Below, in pieces: positions 47,281-57,002 of a DNA stretch of 64,000 nucleotides. Position numbers and translations under genes: made by a program. Position 1 is the stretch's first letter, and every line of letters begins with the position of its first letter. The notes below the pieces were generated by a model. That model saw nothing but the letters and a program-made list of their open reading frames with translations. It was not told the DNA's origin and ran no database searches. Source of the DNA: Diploptera punctata (lineage: Eukaryota > Arthropoda > Insecta > Blattodea > Blaberidae); contig JASPKZ010007421.1 of NCBI GenBank assembly GCA_030220185.1, forward strand, positions 1 through 64,000, read 5' to 3'.

Positions 47281-47323
47281 AATAATAATTAAATTAATAA
47301 TGATGATAATAATAATATTATTA

Positions 47324-47381
<58 letters not shown>

Positions 47382-47444
47382 TAATAGTAATACGAATACT
47401 ACTACTAATAATAATAAATAATGCTAATACTAATAATGAATACC

Positions 47445-47495
<51 letters not shown>

Positions 47496-47557
47496 ACTAA
47501 TAATATAATAAAAATAAATAATACTAATATTAATAATAAATATCAATAATAATAATC
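47281..47557. repeat. (AAT)n-rich compound microsatellite
   Basis: Long AAT tracts separated by short 'tactactaata' and 'aataaataatgctaat' interruptions. Confidence 0.95.
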
Positions 47558-47704
47558 TCTGATCGCCGTGTGAGGGTTCTCCTTGAATAACGTTTTATGA
47601 ACGTTTATAATTGTCTGTATTTCTCCCGAACGAAATCCTTTCTTCTGTTTATGTTTCTTCCCAGGAGACATTCCGGAAGGACCTGGCATAGAATTATCGG
47701 ACAT
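47558..47704 (-). pseudogene. N-terminal fragment of a transposase-like protein
   Basis: A 49-codon minus-strand frame from ATG 47704: MSDNSMPGPSGMSPGKKHKQ, KKGFRSGEIQTIINVHKTLF, KENPHTAIRD, then cut by the (AAT)n tract. The layout (Ser/Pro-rich start, Lys-rich stretch, then 'iiNVyk.l...nP') resembles N-terminal DNA-binding regions of arthropod transposon proteins. I recognise the style but cannot name the superfamily. The clean start and lack of stops suggest a real former coding sequence. Confidence 0.5.
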
Positions 47705-47871
47705 CTTTTCAGAAAGGGATACTGCACTTATTAAAAAAACACTTGCACACGCCAGCTAAATATATCACATTCACTACTGTAGGCTCAACACTTATTTAAT
47801 TTTACTGAACATAACGCTTCATCAATACTTAGCACATAAGTGATACTGAGGGAAAAACAAGAACTTGTGAT

Positions 47872-48403
47872 GTAATAACTAACTAACTAACTAACGCACA
47901 ATCGAAACCATAGATTCATGGCCGTGCGGACATAAGCTCTCCATACATCCCTATCCTGAGCTAATGCTTTCCAATCATTCCCTGTATAATCTGCTTCCCT
48001 CAAATCATAGTTAATGTTATTCTCCCACCTCATTCTTGGTCTACCAACTGGGCGTTTTCCTTCTGGTTTTCCTATAAGAAGTTTCAATGCACGTCTTTCA
48101 TTCCCCATACGCGGAATATGCCCTGCCCATCGCAGTCTACGAGACTTAACTGTTCTTATTATATCTGGCTTCCGATAAAGACCATGTAGTTCATTGCTAT
48201 GTAGTGTTCTCCGTTCAACTGTCTGTTCATCTCTCTTTGGTCCAAAAATTTTCCTAAGAACTTTATTTTCAAATACTCGTTATCTCCTTTCTTCCCTTAA
48301 AGTAAGAGTCCATGTTTCGCACCCATATAATATAACTGGTAGAATAATAGTTTTACATATTTTCATTTTTACGTTTTTTAAAGGAGTTGGGACGACAAGA
48401 GTC
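47872..48403 (-). mobile_element. LINE copy D, strongly 5' truncated
   Basis: The C-terminal part of the A-D LINE: LYGCETWTLTLREERR, GNERRALKLLIGKPEGKRPV, RMRWENNINYDLREADYTGN, AMNLWF, with frameshifts near 48290 and in the GHVAR region. The 3' tail on the minus strand is 'gtgcgttagttagttagtta'. It diverges from the family at 'agagtctctg' (48403). Confidence 0.88.
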
Positions 48404-48724
48404 TCTGACTTATATCGTAATATTGTGAATAATGCTGATGTGGGATTTCCCACCAGACACTTGCAACGCAACCAATGACACGCCAGCATTTTAAATGAAG
48501 GGGAGGGCTGGCTTACTGCTTTGCTCCGAAGACATCTGGAATATAATATAGCTTTTCCGCCTGTAACTAAGTTGGTAGTAATATGGCGTGTGCCACCCAC
48601 ATGTGTCACCAATATCACAAATACGGTAAACCAACGTTGTCGTGGAGTAACACAAAAATGTTATGAGTATATTTATTCAATATCTAGTATTTTTACTGAC
48701 GTGAGAACAAGAACATTTAACAAA
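48404..48724. other. Spacer between LINE D and the Penelope-like fragment
   Basis: Minus-strand frame 48280-48618 joins LINE D to this stretch by chance. No known motif. Confidence 0.45.
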
Positions 48725-48785
48725 TTCAATATTAATATAAAATTATAGAATATTCACCTGAAAGGTCCGTCTCCTCAACTTATTA

Positions 48786-49445
48786 TCATTTAACTGTAGC
48801 GCTTTCGGGACTTGTCCCATCATCGGCAGGATTCAAAACTGGTGTTTCACTGAAGATCTGGTAGAGGGGGTTGCATGTATTTGGTTCGTTTTCGTTTATC
48901 AGGCTGTCGTTGTGAGCTGCTTTCATGATTTCCATCTCTTCGAGTACGTTTATCTTCGCTGGATTATTTTCTCTGTGCATTACTGTTAGGGTGTTTTCAA
49001 TATTTAACATGCGATGTCCTTCATGGATAACGTGTTTTGCATAGCTTGATTTACCTTCTGCGTGAATGAAGTCTCGAAAATGTTCTTTGAATCTGATGTT
49101 AAAACTCCTGTTTGTCCTTCCTATATAAAATTTGTTGCAGTCCTTACATGTCAGTTTATAAACTCCTTTGCTGTTGAAAATGTTATTTTCTTCAATGTTA
49201 TTGTTTATTATGTTGTTTAATTTGTTATTGGTTCTGTATGCTATTTTTACGTTTTTATCGGCTTTCTTTAGTGCATTGGCTAATTTTGTTGTTTCTTTTC
49301 CTGTGTATGTAAGTGTTATCCATGTTTTCTTGTTGTTGTCAGATTCTTTTTCTAGTTTAGTTATGTTGGTTATGTTGTTCTTCCTTTTTTGTTTTTTTAT
49401 GAGCTTATCTATTAATTCTTCATTATAGCCATTGGTTTTTGCCAT
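48786..49445 (-). CDS. Penelope-like GIY-YIG endonuclease domain (partial ORF)
   Basis: 219 uninterrupted codons on the minus strand. The N-terminal quarter is Lys/Asn-rich linker (LIDKLIKKQKRKNN); upstream in frame is NYIQELNYIKY. The GIY-YIG nuclease follows: GVYKLTCKDCNKFYIGRTNR, SFNIRFKEHFRD, KSSYAKHVIHEGH and NVLEEMEIMKAA, with the CxxC insertion typical of Penelope endonucleases. It ends ADDGTSPESATVK. RT is absent: the element starts just after the right inverted repeat. The lack of stops in 660 bp suggests recent insertion. ATG 49445 is only the first Met of a truncated frame. Confidence 0.85.
   Translation of the reverse strand: MAKTNGYNEELIDKLIKKQKRKNNITNITKLEKESDNNKKTWITLTYTGKETTKLANALKKADKNVKIAYRTNNKLNNIINNNIEENNIFNSKGVYKLTCKDCNKFYIGRTNRSFNIRFKEHFRDFIHAEGKSSYAKHVIHEGHRMLNIENTLTVMHRENNPAKINVLEEMEIMKAAHNDSLINENEPNTCNPLYQIFSETPVLNPADDGTSPESATVK
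48790..48830 (-). ncRNA. Possible degenerate hammerhead ribozyme core
   Basis: The minus strand reads CCGATGA, then TGGGACAAGTCCC (self-complementary stem-loop), then GAAA. This is the hammerhead core order CUGANGA-stem II-GAAA with U to C in the first box. Penelope-like elements are known to carry hammerhead motifs near their terminal repeats. Stem III and the cleavage site are not clear, and the bases also encode the protein C-terminus. Confidence 0.35.
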
Positions 49446-49538
49446 ATACTTAATGTAGTTGAGTTCTTGGATATAATTGTCAAGTTGAGGAGACGGACCT
49501 TTCAGGTGAATATTCTATAATTTTATATTAATTTTGAA

Positions 49539-50089
49539 TAAACCTCAACGGAACACATCATGAATCTTATAAAAGTTAAATTCAATATTACATAATTTTG
49601 TGTATCCGTTGATCGCATCATACTTTATGAAAGTTTAATATTAAATTAATTCTATAACCTCGCAGTATCTCCAGTGAATTTGTCCTTCAAATCAACACTA
49701 AGTAAATGTCTGGACAGGGCGTCAACCAAATTTTCAAATTTAAGTCAAGTTTAATAGAAAACTAAAATTTAGACTTTTTTTAAAATTTCGTACCGAGTAT
49801 TTCACAAATTATTTAAGATGGAAATATAACATACCCAGAATTCTATTATTGTTCTGTTGTATGTACATGACGATATTATAAGTATATGTAATTGCATCTT
49901 TACAATCATGCTTGTTTTAGTAACATGTAGTGTTAAGTATTAATATTTTTACAGTAAAATGAAAAGAGCTACAAATGTGAAACATTTATTTGCATGTAAC
50001 CCTAGGCAGGGGCCCTCATAGGGCATACTGAACGCTGGTTCCCTTTTCCAACTTGGCTTGGGACAGGATTTAACGGGTTTCGTAACTGA

Positions 50090-50121
<32 letters not shown>

Positions 50122-50302
50122 TTGCACTATTTTAAAGTTTACTATGTACACTTACGCTTGTACTCAGTACAAACTGAAGCGGTGTTGAGTAGTTGTGGGA
50201 GGAGAGAGTAGCGCACAAGGTAGTTAGAACTGCATTTTGTCAGCGGTGAGTCCATACCTAACAGAACAGTACATGCTCTAAATCATTTCATTTTTTTTGC
50301 AG
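49539..50302. other. Intron 1 right end, AT-rich
   Basis: Contains two similar stretches at about 49553-49596 and 49609-49649 ('acatcatgaatcttataaaa' / 'gcatcatactttatgaaagt') and an (AAT)n tract at 50088-50117. It ends with the T-rich tract and acceptor of exon 2. Confidence 0.5.
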
Positions 50303-50481
50303 CATCTTCACTGAATAAATTACAAGGCACGCGGCGTATCATCTCAAAACACTATTTGGGAACATCTCTGGTTTCATTCGGAGATTTCATTCACAGACAG
50401 CCTCAAATCTGGTGGAAGAACAACCACGCCCTTAACGTGATCCTCACCTCAGACCAAGAAACAAGGGAATTTTTATACCAG
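50303..50481 (+). CDS. Host gene exon 2
   Basis: An internal exon with excellent splice sites: ttttttttgcag before 50303 and CAG|gtaaga after 50481. Joined to exon 1 (split codon G|CA) it reads SSLNKLQGTRRIISKHYLGT, SLVSFGDFIHRQPQIWWKNN and HALNVILTSDQETREFLYQ, with no stop in 59 codons. It ends on a codon boundary. GC is clearly higher than in the flanks. The alternation of a strand-like 'SLVSFGDF' and 'LNVILTSD' fits the ligand-binding-like N-terminal region of insect ionotropic receptors. That identification is tentative, but exon status is well supported. Confidence 0.72.
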
Positions 50482-50544
50482 GTAAGACGTTTTAGTAAAT
50501 GAGGATACGATTTTTTTCAGACATAAGTTAATTATGAGACGTAC

Positions 50545-50668
50545 TTACTGACACTCTCAGAATCTGGAGTTCGGTGCCACATAGACAAAAGTCCTCCATG
50601 CATACCTATTCTAATATAACATAATTCCAATCAATATCTATAAAACTTACCTCAGTTAAAACAGGTAA
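50545..50668 (-). pseudogene. Very old LINE relic in intron 2
   Basis: 'cttactgacactctcagaat' ... 'gccacatagacaaaagtcct' ... 'ccatgcatacctatt' aligns by eye with the 3' end of LINE copies C and D ('cactggcactatcataggtt', 'cggacataagctctccatac'). It is perhaps 65-70 percent identical, with indels. Confidence 0.5.
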
Positions 50669-51494
50669 AAATTATTCAACACTCTGTGGGCATTTTTAAC
50701 CTGGTTTTCCTGCATTTTGTTTTGACGCCCCACTTTTGTTTCCCAATCGTGTCATATGTTGCGAGAAACGCTGGTATTGCACCTAGGGAACCCGAAATTC
50801 TGACCACATATCACTCCAATACTGGCTAATGATCATATGAACAACACATGTGTCACCGAGGCCAGACCATGGAGTTAGTTAATTAGTCATGTGGCCCACC
50901 CAACGCAAAAAACGACAATTGAATATAATGATTACATTCGGATTTTCATCTTAATGTTTCTAGTGCCCCGCTTCATAACAACTGAAGATCTGAACAAGTA
51001 ATTTGTAATTTAAGCATGCGTGTACACACTGACATCCATCATTCGAAGTAAGAAAGCATAAAATGTAGACCCACTCATCATTACACTAAAAAAACAACAC
51101 ATTTTGAGTGCACGCTATAAAGCAAATAATAATCTCTAATTATTATAAAAATATTAGCAGGATGTTAGGTGTTAAGTCTCACCACTTAATATGTTGAATA
51201 TTTAGTAGTTTCGCGGAGATGTGCTTGTTTACATGTATTCCGCCTCCGTATTTCATTTTGTAAGAATTCAAATACAGCCGTACTTGATTTACAGATGACG
51301 TTAATTATTGCCCATTTGTTACGATTGTTATGCTTATTATGACAGTGGATTTGATTTCCCGTGTATTATGTTTATTATTGGTCTTTAATGTAGTATAATA
51401 TTACAGCAATTGCGATTTTAGCCCCACCGCTAGATGCCAGTATTGTCGTGTCATAAGTGGTCTCTAGATCGCAGTTCCGCATTATGTGAGCAAG
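50669..51494. other. Intron 2 sequence, nothing recognised
   Basis: AT-rich with no frames or repeats I can support. Confidence 0.45.
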
Positions 51495-51795
51495 TTAAGT
51501 TCAGACCTGCTCTAACTCTAAGCACGCCATTCAAAAGTTTTAATTTTAGATCTGCTGTCGATACGAGAAGTTAATTTATAGAAAGTTCAGAACTGTCTTA
51601 TGTATGTCACATCCTTTAATGTTCAGACCTGCTCTAGATATGAGGTCCTTTAAAGTAGTAGTTCTGCTCTCGGTAGGAAGAGACCGGGATGATTTAGATC
51701 TGTTTAACCTATGACAGTTTATTTAGTAAGTTCAAAGCAGCTCTATATACGAGCAGGTCATTTCTATAAAGTTCAGATCTGCCTTACTAGAGCCT
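51495..51795. repeat. Decayed minisatellite, about 38-40 bp unit, about 8 units
   Basis: 'aagttcagacctgctctaac', 'ttagatctgctgtcgatacg', 'gttcagaactgtcttatgta', 'gttcagacctgctctagata', 'agtagttctgctctcggtag', 'ttagatctgtttaacctatg', 'agttcaaagcagctctatat' and 'agttcagatctgccttacta' recur every 36-41 bp. Strongly diverged. Confidence 0.7.
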
Positions 51796-52155
51796 ACGGG
51801 AACATTAATGTAATTATATGCTAGTTTTATCAAACCATGTATACGATATTTGAGAGTTGCTAAGAAATCACTACTTAAAGTGAATGATAGTTAAGCAAGT
51901 TTTCTCCACGAGTCAACAATTTGCAACAAAAATATCTCTTCAACATTACAATGACGATACTATCGAGTTTCCAATGAACAATTGATGCATCGCTATAATT
52001 GTAAACAAATGGAACGCACTATAATGAATCAACACTGCACTATTGATTTACATACCCTGCTAGTACTAGGTTGTTCCACTAATTAATCAAGATTTTAAAC
52101 AAGAAGTCCTCAGCTGAATAAGGTATATTTTCTGATTTTCTACTTTTAAAAACAG

Positions 52156-52209
52156 TACGTGATCATAGACGTATTCAACACCCTATCAGACGCATGCAAT
52201 TATCTCGAC
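52156..52209 (+). CDS. Possible host gene exon 3
   Basis: Acceptor ttttaaaaacag ends at 52155. Exon 2 ended on a codon boundary, and the following frame is open: YVIIDVFNTLSDACNYLD, then donor-like GAC|gtaaga. A 54-nt exon is short. Alternatively it continues to a donor near 52231 (cg|gtaaac). The frame stays open to 52401, but it then enters the inverted repeat at 52303. Confidence 0.4.
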
Positions 52210-52302
52210 GTAAGAAAACAGCTATACAATGTCTCGGTAAACATACACCGGACTTTTAAGTACATTTTATCACCTCACCTCATACACTTGTTCTTGTTAG
52301 AC

Positions 52303-52484
52303 CGGTGTTGGGACCTTCTTTGGTTCCATCCTCAGTATTATCACGACCGTTGTTATGTAATCTTGAAGGACCGCCTCCTGTTCCCTCTGTTGGTAGACTG
52401 AGTCTACAGGAGTCGGTTCTTCAAGAATACATAACAACGGCCGTGAAAATACTGAGGATGGAACGAAAGAAGGACCCAAAACCG
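52303..52484. repeat. Fold-back inverted repeat, 79-bp arms
   Basis: Arm 52303-52381 (from 'cggtgttgggaccttctttg') is the near complement of 52406-52484 (ending 'aaggacccaaaaccg'), with a 24-nt loop and roughly 85-90 percent pairing. Overlapping open frames on both strands here (52159-52649 and 52297-52563) look alike because of this symmetry and are not genes. It may be a fold-back element or a hairpin RNA source. Confidence 0.85.
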
Positions 52485-52796
52485 ATGTATTTTTATCATA
52501 TGGCCACTTGTAAATTAAATTTAAAGAGATACAAGAAGATTGTGAGTCTGATAATTCACTCACGCTATTTTATTTTAATTAACATGCTATACTCGTTTAA
52601 ATTTTTAATATTCTACATTAATAAAAATGTTGCTGTAAATTTTTACTAAGCTTTAATTTCCTCGTGGTTGCAATTCAATCGTGCAAACGGAATTGTAATT
52701 GTTTAAATCGTAATTTACCGTCCAGTTGCTTAGATTTAAAAATTCAATATGCAATTGTCATCTCTATCAAGGTAATTTATCATAACATTAATAATT
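52485..52796. other. AT-rich spacer
   Basis: No feature seen between the hairpin and the 30-bp array. Confidence 0.5.
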
Positions 52797-53276
52797 GCAC
52801 TACTATCCTTATTAACACATGCAGGGGCACTACTATCCTTATTAACACATGCAGGGGCACTACTATCCTTATTAACACATGCAGGGGCACTACTATCCTT
52901 ATTAACACATGCAGGGGCACTACTATCCTTATTAACACATGCAGGGGCACTACTATCCTTATTAACACATGCAGGGGCACTACTATCCTTATTAACACAT
53001 GCAGGGGCACTACTATCCTTATTAACACATGCAGGGGCACTACTATCCTTATTAACACATGTAGGGGCACTACTATCCTTATTAACACATGCAGGAGCAC
53101 TACTATCCTTATTAACACATGCAGGGGCACTACTATCCTTATTAACACATGCAGGGGCACTACTATCCTTATTAACACATGCAGGGGCACTACTATCCTT
53201 ATTAACACATGCAGGGGCACTACTATCCTTATTAACACATGCAGGGGCACTACTATCCTTATTAACACATGCAGGG
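52797..53276. repeat. 30-bp tandem repeat, 16 near-identical units
   Basis: Unit 'gcactactatccttattaac' plus 'acatgcaggg'. Sixteen units with only two single-base variants seen (gtaggg near 53061 and caggag near 53094). As 30 is divisible by 3, long frames stay open on both strands (TTILINTCRG repeats on plus, VLIRIVVPLH on minus). No start, splice or composition evidence supports a protein. Confidence 0.98.
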
Positions 53277-53389
53277 AATTCATTTTATCCTTAACTACAT
53301 ATTAGACTATTTAAATGATTCTCTTCTTTTATATGAAGAAGGGATTTTTGCTAAAACATAGAACATGTACACCTATTTTACTGTCCGGC

Positions 53390-54970
53390 CGGGACCCTCA
53401 AGCGACTAATGTAACATAAAATTGGGGGCTCTGTAGGATTTTTCATTTCTTCTCTTTTTCTTTCTCTGGAGTCTTCATTGCCTGGATTTGTATCGAAGTG
53501 GATTTTATTGCCTGGGTATTTATTTTGGAATCCATATTTTTACGGGATACTTTAACTATATCGTATAGCATTTGTTATGGAATTGAGAGTTTATAAGCTC
53601 GTTCTAGATAATTTATAAAGATATTTATTATTAACTCATATGTATACCCACAAATCTGGTTATTGTCCCTGTCATGGTTTTAAGTATTCTACTTCTTCTT
53701 TTCATGTTGTGTCGTCGAGTGTAACTTTGTATCCAGGCAATACTAGTGCAGCTACTCTCTGCTACAAATCTACGTTTTTGGCAAGCCAGTGTTACCTTTC
53801 ACCTTCTCTAAACTTAAATAATTACATATATAAAATATTACAGATACTGAGGAAAAAATCGACTGTTGTAATATTGTCGATGTCGGTAGCTACTAATGCT
53901 TCCCAATTTAAGCGTTATAAGGGGCTCAAGTAAAGGTAAAATTAACGACATTTTAACAAGTTCGTTAAATCTAATAATGATTCCTCGTCATTTAAAAATG
54001 TCTTAGAAGTACGGTAAATCCATATTGAACCATTATATTGCGTATTTGAGGATATTTAAAATAAGATTGGTTCATTAGAACATGAAACTGAATCAAAAAC
54101 TGAATTTGAAAATAAATAAAAAACTAAAAAATTGTTTTTAGTAATTTACTACAATCTCAAATTCTTAATGATAAAATCAAGACAATGAAAAATCTACCAG
54201 GCACATTTTGCCTAAGATTAATTTACCATAATTTGTAGTCAGATGGAAATTGTGTTCCCTTTAAGGAGATTTTTATTTATTTAATTATTTACTTTTTCAC
54301 TCTGATTGAACAATGTCTATTATACAGAAGTTTCACTATTTACATATTAGTTTAAACGGATGAGTATCCAAATTAATAGGAACGTTGTATTTTACATCAG
54401 CATGTGAATTATGAAGTCAGAGATACTAGAACAAAAATGTTCTCGCTAAGCAGTTACTCACTTCGATAATAGAATATCCTAAGCAGAATTCTGAGTTTGC
54501 CTTTAAATTAGAAAAATGTTGGATCATTTCGTAAGTCAAACTCGTCATTTTAGGCTGTCTGATGTAGGTTAAGTTAGATACGGAAATTAATAGAGATTGT
54601 GAATTGAAGGCCCATTCTAATGCTCCTGCTACTTTTCAAAAGTTAATACAATTCTAAGAATTAAGATGGTCATATTCTTGGTGTAATAACTATGTTCAAA
54701 AATATTCTCTTACACATAGGAAGTTTTTAGTAAAGAATAAATCTATACAACTTAAAACTTGTCATGCAAATTTAAATCGTTGCTGTGAGTTCTGTACTAA
54801 GAACCACAAGTTATTCATGTGTGATGAGTTGAAGACTATTCATCAGCAGTTGAAATTTAATTTTGTTAAAATAGGATCGTTAAATTATAGGTCACTGCAG
54901 CAAATTCTGCAAAAGTAAGAAAGCTTGTAGGAAATGGCATCTCACCGTTATGATAAGAGATCGTAATTCT
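53390..54970 (+). pseudogene. BEL/Pao gag relic with 5' leader
   Basis: The leader-like stretch includes 'ccggccgggaccctcaagcg' and 'aaaattgggggctctgtagg'. Near 53885 VATNASQFKRYKGLK begins a gag-like text. Then come HFNKFVKSNNDSSSFKNVLE and HIEPLYCVFEDI with stops, and near 54780 NRCCEFCTKNHKLFMCDELK with a KFNFVKIGSL follow-up. This corresponds to the BEL/Pao gag CxxC...HxxxxC block. Multiple frameshifts. The sequence stops at the TIR transposon (54971) and seems to resume at 57522 (HVIDDAQELTSNGVSLAKQA). Confidence 0.68.
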
Positions 54971-55015
54971 CACAACGCACAGTGCGATATTGACAATTCT
55001 AGGGGGATTTAATTC

Positions 55016-55800
55016 TTGGCTCGATAATTTTACTATTTTTCAGTCTTTATTGTTTTCTATGCCATTTGTAACATTATTTGGATAATTCTCTTAGCAATTT
55101 CAATTATTCTTACTAATATTTTCCATAAAAATAAATGTTTGTTATGCATTATTTTATTCCCAATATTTTACAAAATTAATGAACACAAATGATTTTCTAT
55201 TTCTTACCAAAACATTCAATTTATATATTTTGAATAAAATATAATTGATTTACATATTATAGAATACAAATATAATTGCATTTCTTACAAAAACATATAT
55301 TTTTAATTTATCGCTATTTTACAAATGAAAAAATCACATGTGCATATTACACTTCTTATATTATATATTTTCAATATCAACATTTCACATATTATACAGA
55401 ACAATTGGTATTTTATTTCATACACATAACGTATAATTATTATGAATTATTTATCATTATTTTTCAAATTAAAAATTCATAAATATTATATTGTTCTTAA
55501 CAGAATCCATAATTTTTTATAATTCTACAAATATAAATAATACAAATTATTCTATATTTCTAAGAACATATAAATGTATTAAGTATTTTTTAATTTAATT
55601 GTTTTGAAAATAGGTAGGCCTATTCTATTTAGTAGAAAGTATATTGTGATTTCCTTATTGTCATTATTCTATAAATTAAATAAAAAAACACAATTGCTTT
55701 TCCATTTCTTATAAAAAAGATGTTATGAAATTTTTATTCTCATTATTTTGTACATTTAAAGAAAGACAGTAATGTAGTACAAAAATATTAATCTGCATCA
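55016..55800. other. AT-rich non-coding part of the TIR transposon
   Basis: Very AT-rich. 'tttcttacaaaaacat' and similar phrases recur (55200, 55278, 55557, 55705), suggesting an eroded repeat. The 68-codon frame at 55276-55482 is not supported. Confidence 0.45.
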
Positions 55801-55879
55801 TCTCAGTTACTTTATTGGAATCTGTTGCGCCTCTGTATCTAAAGTAGGTGCTGAGAGCAATGAGGGAAATTCCTGTGCA

Positions 55880-57002
55880 ATTATCCGTGTTTTCTTTTAG
55901 GGTTATGCCTCAAGCTGGCCAAGAAAGGATCAGAAGATATCAAAAGTCTATGGATAAGATCGGTGTTTCTGTTGACCCTCGAAGCTTTTCCTGTGAAATG
56001 TTCCCGATATCTTCTACTATCTTCGTTTCTTGCTTCTTGTGCTTCTTCCGAAAGTTGACCAATCGGAAGAATACAAATGGCAATAACAAGCTTGCCTTGG
56101 CATACATTTTTGTGCACACTGTTTGGCATATAAACCAACTGTATTCTTTTAGATACAGATTATTAGATTCACCAGCATACTTTCCAAAAGCATCAGCATT
56201 TATGGAAAACCCACAACTCAATGTCTCTATTATGGCATGAAAACGGCGAATTATCTCGAAATTGACACCTGTTATTTGGGAAATCTTTTCGATGTTTCTG
56301 AAAAATCGACGAGCAGTGTTTCCATTATTCATAATTCCTGCTTGTTGTGTTGGTATATCCTGTCTCATTTTGAATGTACTTCTTCCTATTCTCAACTTTA
56401 GTCTTTATATATTGGTGAGTTGAAATATTGGCATCTATCATCGTCGCTAGGGCTCGATCAGTTGATAAACTCTTCAGTTTATCTAAAAACAGTCGTCGAC
56501 TCCTTTTTATTCTGGTGCCTCTTGAAGGTGGTGCAAGGGATAATTCTTTGACTATTGTAGCAGTGTCTTTTTTCCCCTTATCACGCAACTTCATTTCAGT
56601 AGCAGTAGTTATTTGTTTAGGCTTGTTGACCGAACGAATTCTCTAAGCCTTTTCGTCTCTTCACAACATTCTTCGAATTATTTTGATGGCCTACCAGAAC
56701 TAGAAGGCGGTTGATCTGTAGACATAGAAGGTATAAATTGACAATCGGTCACGGGAAAATTAATATTTTCTTGTAGTCAGCCTGAATAATTTTCCAGGAA
56801 TCTGCCACGATGACGATAACATTTGTTCCATCTAACTTCACACACTTCTCATGCAGGTCTTTAAATTCTTAATAACGACATCAGAGACTGTCACATGCTT
56901 AATCTGTTTAAACACAAAATCATACACTGCATCACAACGTTCCCTTTTATTATTTCCGGACCAAACTTCGAAAATTGCCCGCCGGGAAATAAGGGGAACC
57001 AT
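55880..57002 (-). pseudogene. Transposon protein of the GNTARRFF / SEEAQEARN family
   Basis: From ATG 57002: MVPLISRRAIFEVWSGNNKR, ERCDAVYDFVFKQIKHVTVS, a decayed stretch, then EMKLRDKGKKDTATIVKELS (56594) and LDKLKSLSTDRALATMIDAN. After a frame change, GNTARRFFRNIEKISQITGV (from 56323) and NFEIIRRFHAIIETLSCGFS. After another, LPIGQLSEEAQEARNEDSRR (from 56069) and DLIHRLLISSDPFLASLR near 55910. I know this motif series from repeated, uncharacterised proteins in arthropod genomes. Its position inside 45-bp TIRs suggests it is the element's own gene, perhaps a transposase. At least three frameshifts or stops. The 130-codon plus-strand frame is a shadow. Confidence 0.75.

Larger units (their letters stand above)
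48725..49538 (-). mobile_element. Penelope-like element fragment with 57-bp inverted repeats
   Basis: Inverted repeats 48725-48781 and 49482-49538 differ at one base in 57 (they share 'aagttgaggagacggacctt' and 'tcaggtgaatattctataat'). Between them is the C-terminal GIY-YIG part of a Penelope-like ORF. Such elements typically carry partial, often inverted LTR-like ends and are 5' truncated, as here. Confidence 0.85.
26498..50302 (+). other. Intron 1 of the host gene, about 23.8 kb
   Basis: Bounded by gtaagt at 26498 and a T-rich tract ending ttttttttgcag at 50302. The phases match (1 + 2 bases). It contains at least a dozen transposon insertions in both orientations, described separately. 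Inferred from splice signals only; no transcript evidence is available. Confidence 0.6.

Noticed and set aside
47860..48420. Target-site duplication for LINE D
   Set aside because: Weak similarity ('attac') near both ends is too short in AT-rich DNA to claim.
52797..53276. Regular array as a CRISPR
   Set aside because: The units are identical with no spacers, and the genome is eukaryotic.
52664..53305. 213-codon 'repeat protein' on plus and 167-codon frame on minus
   Set aside because: Both are by-products of the 30-bp array. There are no signal, splice or codon features, and the two strands are equally open.
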